Assembly (NCBI GenBank): GCA_030144965.1
Contig: JAMPUU010000012.1
Coordinates: forward strand, 558,001 to 622,000
Length of the DNA: 64,000 bases
Direction of reading: 5' to 3'
Origin: Nitrospira sp. BO4
Lineage (GTDB): Bacteria > Nitrospirota > Nitrospiria > Nitrospirales > Nitrospiraceae
The position numbers and the translations under genes are program-made. Below the pieces are notes generated by a model. It saw nothing but the letters and a program-made list of their open reading frames with translations. It made no database searches and was not told where the DNA came from. Shown piece after piece: positions 53,633 to 62,768 of this stretch (position 1 is the first letter of the stretch; each line of letters opens with the position of its first letter).

Positions 53633-54511
53633 TCACCCGAATCGTCCGGTAATATAGTCTTCCGTCTGCTTCTTCGCAGGGTTGGTGAACAGCTGCTTGG
53701 TACGACCGAACTCGACTAGTTGACCGAGGTACATGAACGCCGTCCAGTCCGACACCCGTGCCGCTTGTTGCATGTTGTGCGTCACGATGACGACGGTCAA
53801 CTCCTTCTTCAGTGAAAATAACAATTCTTCGATGATCCCGGTGGCAATCGGATCCAGCGCGGAACAGGGCTCATCCATCAGCAGGACGTCCGGCTTGACC
53901 GCCAAGGCCCGTGCAATACAGAGTCGTTGCTGCTGACCGCCGGACAAACCAAGAGCGCTCTTGTGGAGTCGGTCTTTCACTTCTTCCCACAAGCCGGCCC
54001 CTTTGAGGCTTCTTTCGACGATGTCTTCCAACACCGACCGACTCTTCAAGCCTTGCAGTCGTGGGCCATAGGCGACATTTTCATAGATAGACTTGGGAAA
54101 GGGATTGGATTTTTGAAACACCATGCCCACACGCTTTCGAAGGTCTGTAATATCGATCGCCGGGTTAAAGATATCGATGCCGTCGAGGAGGATATTTCCT
54201 TCGTGCCGCGCTCCCTCGATGAGGTCATTCAGGCGGTTCATGCAGCGGAGCAATGTGGATTTTCCACAGCCTGAAGGCCCAATGAACGCGGTCACATGAT
54301 TTTCTGGAATCTCCAGTTCGATCTTGAACAGCGACTGAACCGGACCGTAGAAAAAGTTGAAGCCCTGCACCTGAAGTTTGGCCGGCTGTTGTGCAACACT
54401 ATGATGCGACATCTTGGAATCACTCGGCTCCATACTCTCCATCTCCAGTGAGGAAGAAGGGGGTGCGAGGGGAGGGACACTGGACATCACTTCATACTGC
54501 TGATCCAGCAT
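53633..54511 (-). CDS. pstB: Phosphate ABC transporter ATP-binding protein
   Basis: Cytoplasmic ATPase of the high-affinity phosphate importer, 292 residues. Walker A is GPSGCGKST, the signature is LSGGQQQRL, Walker B is [13 protein letters not shown], and the H-loop is in [15 protein letters not shown]. The first 40 residues are a polar extension absent from most PstB. ATG 54511 is supported by GAGGAGGAAAT inside the end of pstA, giving a 20-bp overlap and coupling the two genes. An internal ATG at 54487 is less likely. Confidence 0.95.
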   Translation of the reverse strand: MLDQQYEVMSSVPPLAPPSSSLEMESMEPSDSKMSHHSVAQQPAKLQVQGFNFFYGPVQSLFKIELEIPENHVTAFIGPSGCGKSTLLRCMNRLNDLIEGARHEGNILLDGIDIFNPAIDITDLRKRVGMVFQKSNPFPKSIYENVAYGPRLQGLKSRSVLEDIVERSLKGAGLWEEVKDRLHKSALGLSGGQQQRLCIARALAVKPDVLLMDEPCSALDPIATGIIEELLFSLKKELTVVIVTHNMQQAARVSDWTAFMYLGQLVEFGRTKQLFTNPAKKQTEDYITGRFG

Positions 54512-55907
54512 ATTTCCTCCTCATCCGATTTCTCAAGACGACGCCCGTCAGATTAAGCGTCACGACCACAAGAATCAATACCAATGTGGTCACATAGACC
54601 ATAGGCTTGGCCGCCTCAACATTCGGCGATTGGAAACCTACATCATAGATATGAAAGCCCAAGTGCATGAACTTTCGATCCAAATGAAGAAACGGCCATG
54701 TCCCGTCTATCGGCATAGCTGGCGCTAGTTTCACCACACCGGTCAACATCAAGGGCGCGACCTCGCCGGCCGCACGGGCCATGGCGAGGATCAGTCCTGT
54801 GAGAATGCCGGGGAGCGCCGTAGGGAGCACGACCTTCCACATCGTTTCCCATTTTGTCGCACCCAAACCGATCGATCCCTCTCGGTATTCTCGCGGCACT
54901 GCAGCAAGTCCCTCTTCGGTTGCGACGATCACGACCGGAACGGTCAGCAGCGCGAGTGTCAAAGAGGCCCAAAGGATACCACCCGTGCCGAACGTGGGAG
55001 ACGGCAGCCGTTCGGAAAACCACAGCGCATCCAACGTGCCGCCTACGCCATACACAAGGAATCCCAATCCAAACACACCGAAGACGATCGAAGGAACCCC
55101 TGCGAGATTGTTGACCGCGATCCGGACAATCCTCACAATGACTCCTTGACGGGCATACTCCCTGAGATACAGGGCACCGATCACGCCAAAGGGGGTTACC
55201 ACGAAACTCATGATGATGACCATCATGACGGTGCCGAAAATTGCGGGGAAGATCCCACCCTCGGTGTTAGCCTCACGCGGCTCCGTGGTCAGGACCGTCC
55301 AGACATTACCGATGTAAATCCAAATCTTGTCCAAGGTCGAAAGATCGTTGGGTCGAAACACGCGCATGACTTGATCAAGCAAAAGAGATTTCTCTTTCCC
55401 ATTTGCGTCGATAGCAAGCACCGTATATGGATTCTCAGCCTCGCTTGATCCCGCATGCCGAAGAAGCGGAGGTAAGGACTGCCACACGGCATCCGCACCC
55501 TCGGCCACGACCTGTTCTTCTTTCAAGAGGGTCCGTAGGCGTCCATAGAAGTTGCCCCACTCACGTCGTTCCACCATGACAAGATCGACCGGTTTCGTCC
55601 GCTCAACGATCTGATCGGTGTTGATCCACCGATAATCCAACCCATAGAGATCACGATTGCCAATCTTCATCCTGATTCGCGGGATGCCTTTCGGACCAAC
55701 TTCCTCACCGGCCAACTGACCGATCACATGTTTTCCATCCTTCAGCGTCAATTCGACGAGGTCAGCCGGCCAGAAATACCCGAACCCGTTGACGAGGATA
55801 AGAACCAGGAGCCCCCCAATCATGAGGAGCGAAAGAGAAAGACCTGCGCCGCAACTCCAAATGAAGAGCTCACCGCTAGCCATAAAATGCTTGAACCACA
55901 GTTTCAT
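54492..55907 (-). CDS. pstA: Phosphate ABC transporter permease PstA, with large inserted soluble domain
   Basis: Inner-membrane permease of the phosphate importer, 471 residues from ATG 55907 (a GTG at 55937 is in frame; neither has a strong ribosome binding site). The C-terminal 260 residues are the ordinary PstA core with six helices and the EAA loop [26 protein letters not shown]. After an N-terminal helix (about 20-43) comes a roughly 160-residue soluble insert with beta-rich sequence ([20 protein letters not shown] ...), presumably periplasmic. PstA is usually about 280-300 residues; enlarged PstA and PstC pairs are known in some proteobacteria. Confidence 0.93.
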   Translation of the reverse strand: MKLWFKHFMASGELFIWSCGAGLSLSLLMIGGLLVLILVNGFGYFWPADLVELTLKDGKHVIGQLAGEEVGPKGIPRIRMKIGNRDLYGLDYRWINTDQIVERTKPVDLVMVERREWGNFYGRLRTLLKEEQVVAEGADAVWQSLPPLLRHAGSSEAENPYTVLAIDANGKEKSLLLDQVMRVFRPNDLSTLDKIWIYIGNVWTVLTTEPREANTEGGIFPAIFGTVMMVIIMSFVVTPFGVIGALYLREYARQGVIVRIVRIAVNNLAGVPSIVFGVFGLGFLVYGVGGTLDALWFSERLPSPTFGTGGILWASLTLALLTVPVVIVATEEGLAAVPREYREGSIGLGATKWETMWKVVLPTALPGILTGLILAMARAAGEVAPLMLTGVVKLAPAMPIDGTWPFLHLDRKFMHLGFHIYDVGFQSPNVEAAKPMVYVTTLVLILVVVTLNLTGVVLRNRMRRKYAGSAV

Positions 55908-55998
55908 AGAATTATTCGTGCACCAGTTTGCCGTCACTCTTTGAACGGCTTGCTTCTAACTGCCGGTCTAGAACTGCGCCCCGTGAAATCCGGTCGCT

Positions 55999-58269
55999 CT
56001 AGAACTGACTGTACTTTGCCCTGAGCCGTTGTCGAATCACTTCTGCCGCCGTGTTGAGAACAAAGGTAGCAACAAACAGGAGCAACCCCGCCAAAAAGAG
56101 CGTGCGATACAAGGTCCCGCCGTGCGGAGCTTCAGGAATCTCCACGGCAATATTCGCGGAGAGCGTTCGAAACCCGTTGAATAGACTCCAGTCCATGATC
56201 GGTGTATTGCCGGTGGCCATCAGGACAATCATGGTTTCTCCGACAGCCCGGCCTAGCCCAATCATCAGAGCCGAGAAGATCCCCGGGCTGGCTGAGATCA
56301 GGACCAGATGCGCAAGCGTTTGCCACCGCGTCGCACCAAGCGCCAAGGAACCAGCGATGAGATTCTTGGGAACATTGGAGAGGGCTTCTTCCGAGATGCT
56401 GTAGATGATAGGAATGATCGCAAACCCCATAGCCACGCCGACCACGATGGCATTTCGCTGGTCGTAATTTAGCCCGAGATGCGTTTCCAGCCATGGCTTA
56501 TAGTGTCCACCGAACAAGAGCGATTCCCACCATGTGTTAGTCTCCAGACACCCCCAGACTACGGCAATGATGACCGGCATCATAAGCAACGCCTCGACGC
56601 CCGGCCGGACACGATGGCGAAGGGAGGCGGGCAGCATCAAATAGAGCCCGGCAGAGGCAAGGATGGCCACAGGAATGACAAGAACCATGGCCGTCATAGC
56701 GGGAAAGTTCCGCTCCAGAACAGGGGCAAACCAGAGTCCGGCAAGAAATCCTAGGACCACAGTTGGAAGCGCCGCCATAATTTCAATCGCGGGCTTGATC
56801 TTCGCACGGAGATTCGGATGCATGAACATCGCCGTATAAATCGCGGCCAGCACCGACAACGGGACTGCGAGTAATACCGCATAGAAGGTGCCCTTCACCG
56901 TGCCAAAGATAAGAGGGGTCAAGCTGAACTTTGGCTCAAAGTCGTCGGATCCGCTCGATGACTGCCATACAAGCGCCGGCCGATCATATCCTTCATACCA
57001 GACCGGAGAAAACAAGGTTCGCCATGTGATCTCTGGATGGAGATTACGAATCTGGTACTGAACCAGCCGATCATTCTCGGACAGGCTGACGAGTCCGTCC
57101 GCTTTCGGGGAAAAATAGGTATTGCGAAGCAGCCCCTGTTGCGGAGTAAGAGTCAGCAACGTTTGTTCAGACGTCGAATGATGCAGCCGGATTTCCCCTC
57201 CGGCATCGGTAGTAATAAAGCCTTTGTCACGCTGGGAAATCGTAATGTCAGTGACTGGACCCGACTGAGAGGCGAACCGATGGATCATTCTCATATGGGT
57301 GGTGTTCGTTCCAGGGTGTTCCCGCACCGGTGTCCACACGGCAATCTTCCCTGACGCGTTGCCGACAACAAGACTTCGATCCCCCATCAAGTAGGCAAGT
57401 GCGGTAATCGCTTCGCCTTTCTCGGAAGCCTGAGTTGTCTCTACCACAACAGGATGAGCAGGTTCCCGAATATCGAGCTGATATAATCTCCCCTCTTCGG
57501 TTCCCACCGAAAGGATTTCAGCGCGACTCCCGAGCGTGAAGGCCGTGATTCGACCGGGTATACTGGATGTTAGGTCGACCTGCGTGATCGACGACTCGCT
57601 GGTTCCATCAGGGCGTGATGTGCTCCGGCTCGTGGTCAGCCAGAGATGTAGGTCTTCCAGGAGCGCGACGATTCGAGCATCGGATTCCGTGCTCTGATAG
57701 GCCAGTTTTGTGATCGCTTGTGGAACCGGTGCGGCAAGAACCGGAGCCATGACGGTGACTACCGGGGAGATCGAGCGTTCGTTACCCATAAATTCGTGAA
57801 CGAATTCGATCGCCACCGGAATGACCTGCCCATCCCCTGTGCCCATAGCCAGATTGTGCCCTTTCCCGAAGGCACGCGCTAATGCTGTAACAGACGCATC
57901 TGGCAGCAAGGTACGCGACGGGAACTTTGACGACGTATGAGCCGTCCCTCCTAAGAAGACAAAATCAAGAGAATCACCGCGTAGCACATAGGCGACCTCT
58001 TGCTGTTCATCGATTCCAATGATGGCGACAGAAAACGAGCGATCTAAAGGTGAGAGGGAAATCGGCTCAGACAATGTTGCGCGGGTTGGCTGAAAAAGCG
58101 GGATGACTTCCTTGACCAGAAACACACACATCCCGAGAATACAAAGGATAATGCCGATGCCGCCGGCCTTGATGATGAAGCCCGTAAGCCGATCCGTGAT
58201 GGTCCTGATCCGGCGGCGGCTGATCACTCCGCCGACGAGGGCAGGGGTGGGAAAAGATCCCCCGCTCAT
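55999..58269 (-). CDS. pstC: Phosphate ABC transporter permease PstC, with large inserted domain
   Basis: Inner-membrane permease of the phosphate importer, 756 residues from ATG 58269, which has AAGGGG 8 bp upstream. ATGs at 58320 and 58374 are in frame but poorly supported. A first helix (about 30-52) is followed by a 420-residue soluble region with repeated strands (VAYVLRGDSLDFVFLGG, RITAFTLGSRAEILSVGTEEGRLYQLD, DITISQRDKGFITTDAGGEIRLH) that looks like a beta-propeller of WD/quinoprotein type. The standard permease core ends with the EAA loop AGSLALGATRWQTLAHLVLISASPGIFSALMIGLGRAVGET. Normal PstC is about 300 residues. Confidence 0.92.
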   Translation of the reverse strand: MSGGSFPTPALVGGVISRRRIRTITDRLTGFIIKAGGIGIILCILGMCVFLVKEVIPLFQPTRATLSEPISLSPLDRSFSVAIIGIDEQQEVAYVLRGDSLDFVFLGGTAHTSSKFPSRTLLPDASVTALARAFGKGHNLAMGTGDGQVIPVAIEFVHEFMGNERSISPVVTVMAPVLAAPVPQAITKLAYQSTESDARIVALLEDLHLWLTTSRSTSRPDGTSESSITQVDLTSSIPGRITAFTLGSRAEILSVGTEEGRLYQLDIREPAHPVVVETTQASEKGEAITALAYLMGDRSLVVGNASGKIAVWTPVREHPGTNTTHMRMIHRFASQSGPVTDITISQRDKGFITTDAGGEIRLHHSTSEQTLLTLTPQQGLLRNTYFSPKADGLVSLSENDRLVQYQIRNLHPEITWRTLFSPVWYEGYDRPALVWQSSSGSDDFEPKFSLTPLIFGTVKGTFYAVLLAVPLSVLAAIYTAMFMHPNLRAKIKPAIEIMAALPTVVLGFLAGLWFAPVLERNFPAMTAMVLVIPVAILASAGLYLMLPASLRHRVRPGVEALLMMPVIIAVVWGCLETNTWWESLLFGGHYKPWLETHLGLNYDQRNAIVVGVAMGFAIIPIIYSISEEALSNVPKNLIAGSLALGATRWQTLAHLVLISASPGIFSALMIGLGRAVGETMIVLMATGNTPIMDWSLFNGFRTLSANIAVEIPEAPHGGTLYRTLFLAGLLLFVATFVLNTAAEVIRQRLRAKYSQF

Positions 58270-58443
58270 CGATGGTTCCCCTTGAACCGCAGGTATCGGA
58301 GTAAATGGCGGCACTTTCATATCCTGACTGCGACTCCTCTCCCCGATACGGCCGCATTGCCATCTGTCCTGCATTTCTCACAGGGGAGTGAGCGATCATG
58401 TGCCCTTCACGATGACCATATTCCTGACAGCTTGGCGTGAAAC

Positions 58444-59436
58444 CTATTCGACTTTCGGCAATTCCTTTTCGATCATGGCCTGAGGGAGTGGAAAGAAGCC
58501 ATCCTTGATCACGATGGCTTGTCCTTCTTTGCTATAGATAAACTTGATAAACTCCCGCACGAGTGGATCGAGCGGTTTGTTCGGCGCTTTGTTCACGTAG
58601 ATCAATAGATGCCGCCAGAGGGGATATGAACCATTCATGGCGTTTTCCTGCGTAGGGGCAATAAAGGGCCCCCCTTCTTTTTCGGCCAATGAAAGGACCC
58701 GCACACCGGACGTCAAATAGCCGATACCGCTGTAGCCGATGCCTGCAGGATCCTCCGTGATACCCTGCACGACGGAGGCGGACCCTGGTTGTTCCTTGAC
58801 CTCATCCTTATAGTCGCCGTTTTTCAGCGCATACTCTTTGAAAAACCCGTAGGTGCCGGATGCCGAGTTGCGGCCATAGATGCTGATCGGCAATGCCGCC
58901 ACTTCGCCTGTAACACCAAGCTGAGTCCATCGTTCCAGGTTTTCCTGTGCGCCGCGTCGACGCGTCTTGGAAAAGATCCCATCAATTTGCGCCATCGTGA
59001 GTCCCTGAACCGAGTTGTCTTTGTTGACGTAGACTGCTAGCGCATCGATGGCGACGGGAAAAGCGGTGGGCTTATATCTGAACTTTCTTTCAAAGGCATC
59101 GACCTCGGTATTTTTCATCGTTCGGGACATCGGCCCCAGTAGAGCCGTTCCTTCGATTAGGGCCGGAGGGGCTGTGCTCGATCCCTTGCCTTCGATTTGG
59201 ATTTTGACCTGAGGATATTGTTTGCGAAAACCTTCGGCCCAGAGCGTCATCAGGTTATTGAGCGTGTCCGAACCGATACTGTTGACATTCCCTGATACCC
59301 CGCTGACTTTGACATAGCCTTTTAAGGCCGAGTCCAGCACGATGGCATCATCGGCATAGACCGATGGGATGACGGAAGCAAGAGCCCCAAGGAGGGCGAA
59401 ACACGATAAGCCAGACTTGGCAGCTGATATATTCAT
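58444..59436 (-). CDS. pstS: Phosphate-binding periplasmic protein
   Basis: Solute-binding protein of the Pst importer, 330 residues from ATG 59436, which has AAAGGA 7 bp upstream and gives a clean signal peptide (MNISAAKSGLSCFALLGALA, cleavage near VYA-DDA). Two further ATG/GTG starts upstream are in frame. The phosphate-contacting SIGSDTLNNLMTLW loop lies near the mature N-terminus, with GKGSSTAPPAL, GRNSASGTYGFF and GIGYSGIGY further on. A tandem array of Pho-box-like repeats lies at 59475-59514, 39 bp upstream, so phosphate-starvation induction is expected. Confidence 0.94.
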   Translation of the reverse strand: MNISAAKSGLSCFALLGALASVIPSVYADDAIVLDSALKGYVKVSGVSGNVNSIGSDTLNNLMTLWAEGFRKQYPQVKIQIEGKGSSTAPPALIEGTALLGPMSRTMKNTEVDAFERKFRYKPTAFPVAIDALAVYVNKDNSVQGLTMAQIDGIFSKTRRRGAQENLERWTQLGVTGEVAALPISIYGRNSASGTYGFFKEYALKNGDYKDEVKEQPGSASVVQGITEDPAGIGYSGIGYLTSGVRVLSLAEKEGGPFIAPTQENAMNGSYPLWRHLLIYVNKAPNKPLDPLVREFIKFIYSKEGQAIVIKDGFFPLPQAMIEKELPKVE

Positions 59437-59474
59437 AGACAGTCCTTTCATAGTCTCTACACAATAGTCTCGTT

Positions 59475-59514
59475 CTGTTATCAGCACGTTACCGCAGTGT
59501 TACAGGCGTGTTAC
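59475..59514 (+). promoter_or_regulatory. Pho-box-like array: four 7-bp direct repeats at 11-bp spacing upstream of pstS
   Basis: On the plus strand: CTGTTAT (59475-59481), ACGTTAC (59486-59492), GTGTTAC (59497-59503) and GTGTTAC (59508-59514). Each is separated by exactly 4 bp, so the period is 11 bp. This is the layout of PhoB-bound Pho boxes (two 7-bp half-sites 4 bp apart), here in double dose. It lies just upstream of pstS (minus strand). Confidence 0.75.
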
Positions 59515-59591
59515 GTCCTGCCTGGTTCAGGTCCTCCGCCGCTCTTTTCTCGGACAGACCGCTTGCCACCCAATGCTGAATCGACCATTTG

Positions 59592-60947
59592 TCAAAAATT
59601 CCACTGCAGCTGCGTACGGACAATATCTCCCTCCCGGATCAGATAGGGCGCAGTTTGTGTATCCGTGCGCCTAGTCCTGGCGTACGCAATCGTGAACTCT
59701 AAGGCCCTGGCAAGTTGGTATTCCACGCCAATTTCCCATTCCCGGACGACATTGAAGGGTGCATTGGTTCGATGCTTCTTCCCCCCGTCGTATTCTTGCC
59801 AACGCACATACGGTATGATGGTCATCCACTTATAGTCCCACTTGTACATGGCCTGGACGTAGCCTCCCTGGATGTTGCCATCTACAATGGCTGTTTGCGT
59901 GGCGTTCAACTGAGGACCGTGGCCCCAGTTCCATTCGGCTTGGAGGCCGAATGGTTGAGGATACAGAATAAAATGCACACCGACTCGTTCATCAAGGTAA
60001 TTGCCCTTATTTTCAACTTGGGGTATACCCCCGGGAAGGTTGGTCCCTGAAAGAGTCCCAATATTCGCAGCCCCGACATTGAACGATCCACGGTATGCAT
60101 CGACTCCAAACTCCACAATCTGCCCATACGGCAATTCAAGGGGATAGGTAGAATGCAGGACGATATGTTTATTGTCATTTCGTTCCGAAATATTGATGGT
60201 TTGGCCGTTATAGACCCCAACGCCCAATATGCCGTAGTCTCCAGATCCTTTCAGACCTGAATCGACCAGTCTCCGGAATAGTTTTCTCGTCTCAGCGGGT
60301 GTGTAGTAGATAAAAAACCCAAGGTCGCGTTCGCCATTCACCGCACTATTGATGCCATCGCTTCGGTCCAAGGCAATTCGTTGTTGACTAGATTGAAGAG
60401 TTTCCCACCCGAACGGAACCTTTGATAATCCGGCTCGAATACGCAATTCCTTTTCCGCGAAGAATAGGAAAGGCACGGGCAAAAAGATGTCGGTATAGGC
60501 ATCGCGGAGTTGGACAAAGTTATTATTCGCATCGGTGTTTGTCGTGCCTGGAACAACGGTTGCAAATTCGGGTTGCAAATAAAAGGACAGCCAATCCGTG
60601 ATGTCACCTGAAAAGATCAGGCGGGCGCGGCGGAAATTGAAGCCCGTATTATCCTTTATCGTGCTATCGTACTCGCTCCGTATGGATTTGTCTCCGGGCA
60701 GGTACGTATAACGAAACTGCAAATAGCCTCGTATACTGATCTTGTCGAACCATTTCTTAATCGTTGCTCGGTCTTGAATGATCGCTTCTTTTTTTTCCTC
60801 ATCGGCTTTCAGCTTGAGCCATTCTTCTTTCGTGATCTGGCCTTTCTCGTACAGGAGATCCTCAATAGCGGCTTGTGCCACATTGGCCTGAACGATCCCG
60901 GCGAGACTAATTACACACACCGTAACTGCGAACCACCATCTCTTCAT
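59592..60947 (-). CDS. OprO/OprP-type (phosphate-selective) porin
   Basis: Outer-membrane beta-barrel of 451 residues. ATG 60947 follows AGGAGGAAG; an upstream in-frame start at 60992 lacks this. A signal peptide (MKRWWFAVTVCVISLAGIVQ, cleavage near AQA-AIE) is followed by a short N-terminal coil with charged residues (EDLLYEKGQITKEEWLKLKA). The barrel follows, with strands such as FNFRRARLIFSGDITDWLSFYLQPEFA and RIRAGLSKVPFGWETLQSSQQ typical of OprO/OprP, and it ends in TQLQWNF with C-terminal Phe. Placement before pstS and Pho-box-like repeats upstream support a role in phosphate entry. Confidence 0.9.
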   Translation of the reverse strand: MKRWWFAVTVCVISLAGIVQANVAQAAIEDLLYEKGQITKEEWLKLKADEEKKEAIIQDRATIKKWFDKISIRGYLQFRYTYLPGDKSIRSEYDSTIKDNTGFNFRRARLIFSGDITDWLSFYLQPEFATVVPGTTNTDANNNFVQLRDAYTDIFLPVPFLFFAEKELRIRAGLSKVPFGWETLQSSQQRIALDRSDGINSAVNGERDLGFFIYYTPAETRKLFRRLVDSGLKGSGDYGILGVGVYNGQTINISERNDNKHIVLHSTYPLELPYGQIVEFGVDAYRGSFNVGAANIGTLSGTNLPGGIPQVENKGNYLDERVGVHFILYPQPFGLQAEWNWGHGPQLNATQTAIVDGNIQGGYVQAMYKWDYKWMTIIPYVRWQEYDGGKKHRTNAPFNVVREWEIGVEYQLARALEFTIAYARTRRTDTQTAPYLIREGDIVRTQLQWNF

Positions 60948-61055
60948 TAAACTTCCTCCTCTCGGTTTTCGGCGCATATTCGCACTGTGCATGGAGTGCG
61001 ATTGTGAACACGGCGCCGAGATATAGAGGGCCCCGATTAAGATGGCGATACGGAA

Positions 61056-61084
61056 TTGTTAATGATTTGTTAAATGATTTGGTT
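61056..61084 (+). promoter_or_regulatory. Second Pho-box-like site upstream of the porin gene
   Basis: TTGTTAA at 61056-61062 and again at 61067-61073, exactly 11 bp apart, followed by a weaker TTTGGTT at 61078-61084. Spacing and the TGTTA core match the array before pstS. It lies about 110 bp upstream of the porin start on the minus strand. Confidence 0.5.
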
Positions 61085-61195
61085 GGTTGGAGCGCAGCGG
61101 GAAGCTGTTTTGACACACTGATTCATCCTGACACCTAAGAGAAAAAAGTAGGTATGTGAAGTCTCGGTCCTGTAGACAGAAAAGCCAAAAGCGAG

Positions 61196-62176
61196 CTATT
61201 GAGCAGGGACGGTTTTGAGAGGTTTTCTCTTAGGTGTCGGCTGGGGTGGTTCGCGACGTAGCTGTTTTAACTGTTCTTGTAACTGTTCCATACGTGCGTC
61301 TTGCTTATCCAGCCGATCCCGAAGCTCTTGATTGGTACTGGAAAGCTCTTGAACTTGATGCTGGAGGTCTTCCGAGGACGTACGACCTTGACCACTTTCT
61401 GTTGCTGTTGCCACAGGTGTGAGAACTGGCAAACCCGCGCGCTCCTGATTTGAAGGTGAGCTTGGGACTTTCTCCTTCTGTGCCAAGACTTCATTGACAT
61501 TCAATGAAAGGTGGACCATCTCAAATGGCGCCCATCGTGGCTCCTCGAGATCCGGTACCATTGCTACTTGAGCTGGAGCCATCACCGAAAGTTTCATCCC
61601 CTTGGTGTCTCGGATATCCCGCACTTCGCCCCCACCTGAGTCTGTCCGAATAATCGAGGAATGGTCTGTCACGACGACATGGAGATAGCGTCCGCGAAAA
61701 AACAGAAAGCCTATCGTTCTATCTTCGCTATAGATTACATCGGGCTTTGGCAACGAAAACGACACTCGTTCATCGGGTTTCGCCTCTCGGAAGGCCGACA
61801 CCAGATGCCCCGAGATCGCCGATAACTCCTTGGGGGTGAAGAGAGGGACAGGTTGCGGTCTTGTCACGAGGCCGACGAGGGTTCCGCTATAGCCGCTGAC
61901 TTGAATATACTGGAGAAGTAATTCCATGCTTTTTGGAGTTATATCCATCGGATGGTGATTTAACACTGGTTGAGATGAACGGGCGACTGTAGGATCGGTC
62001 TCCAGCCCAATGCGAATACCTTCTCGGTCATACACCGATCGTCCTTGGCTCAAGATGCTGCAACCAGTGATGTTGACAAAAACACAAAGAGCCATCCCCG
62101 CAAACAATGTCAGTGCGACGCCACGCTTAACGGGGATTGGGTTTGTCATCTTGTCGACGTTAAGGAAGGACTCCAT
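61196..62176 (-). CDS. Putative lipoprotein with C-terminal coiled coil
   Basis: Protein of 326 residues that I do not recognise. A hydrophobic N-terminal segment ends in the lipobox-like VNITGC (Cys39 from ATG 62176, or Cys30 if translation starts at the in-frame ATG 62149), so a lipoprotein. The middle part (about 60-235) is a compact mixed domain with no catalytic motif that I know. The C-terminal 75 residues include a coiled coil rich in Gln/Glu/Leu (SSTNQELRDRLDKQDARMEQ...) and a basic proline-rich tail. It follows the Slp-like gene by 21 bp on the same strand. Confidence 0.72.
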   Translation of the reverse strand: MESFLNVDKMTNPIPVKRGVALTLFAGMALCVFVNITGCSILSQGRSVYDREGIRIGLETDPTVARSSQPVLNHHPMDITPKSMELLLQYIQVSGYSGTLVGLVTRPQPVPLFTPKELSAISGHLVSAFREAKPDERVSFSLPKPDVIYSEDRTIGFLFFRGRYLHVVVTDHSSIIRTDSGGGEVRDIRDTKGMKLSVMAPAQVAMVPDLEEPRWAPFEMVHLSLNVNEVLAQKEKVPSSPSNQERAGLPVLTPVATATESGQGRTSSEDLQHQVQELSSTNQELRDRLDKQDARMEQLQEQLKQLRREPPQPTPKRKPLKTVPAQ

Positions 62177-62197
62177 GCCCCCTCTGTGGTGCTGCTC

Positions 62198-62731
62198 TTA
62201 CGGAGTTGATGCGTTTGCACAGACCGTTTCTTGCTTGAGGGTGACGTATCCTGCTTCGTAGTAAGGAAAGTCTGAGATCTCTCGTCCCTGTGTATTCCAG
62301 AAATGAAGACATTGGGCAGCAACGACCGGAAAGCTGCGGGAAAGATTCTTGACGGTGAAGACTTTCCACGGACGAGTCACCCCTACAACGATCACTCGAT
62401 TGCCCGGTTGGAGATTCGGCAGCTCGATTGTTCCCTGATAGACGATGACAAATTCCCCGTTGTTTTCCCCATTATCCTTTGGACCGTAGGCCGGATGGTC
62501 GACGATGGGCAACTGAGAGACGACGATAATCACCGTGTCATCGGAAGATTGAGCACGCACAATCCGCCCGCCGAGTTGAACTTTTTTAGATGCCGATCCA
62601 TCGTGCCACAGGGCAAAATCAAAATGGAAATCCACGCCTTCCGTTGTCTTGGGCGGAAACACATGATGGGAAGGTGCGCAGGCGCTCACCATAGCCAAAG
62701 ATAGGATCAGAAGCCCACTACAAATTTTCAC
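62198..62731 (-). CDS. Slp-family outer-membrane lipoprotein
   Basis: Lipoprotein of 177 residues. GTG 62731 is chosen because GAGGAGG lies 5 bp before it and gives a proper lipoprotein signal (MKICSGLLILSLAMVSACAP; lipobox VSAC). An ATG at 62758 is in frame. The mature part resembles the Slp (starvation-inducible) family: VQLGGRIVRAQSSDDTVIIVVSQLPI, GEFVIVYQGTIE and GNRVIVVGVTRPW are the strands around the usual GGxI and G-x-x-V-T motifs. Start spacing and strand suggest an operon with the preceding porin fragment and the 61196 lipoprotein. Confidence 0.82.
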   Translation of the reverse strand: MKICSGLLILSLAMVSACAPSHHVFPPKTTEGVDFHFDFALWHDGSASKKVQLGGRIVRAQSSDDTVIIVVSQLPIVDHPAYGPKDNGENNGEFVIVYQGTIELPNLQPGNRVIVVGVTRPWKVFTVKNLSRSFPVVAAQCLHFWNTQGREISDFPYYEAGYVTLKQETVCANASTP

Positions 62732-62768
62732 ATTCACCTCCTCACGCCGTTCCATCATGCATCGTCAA

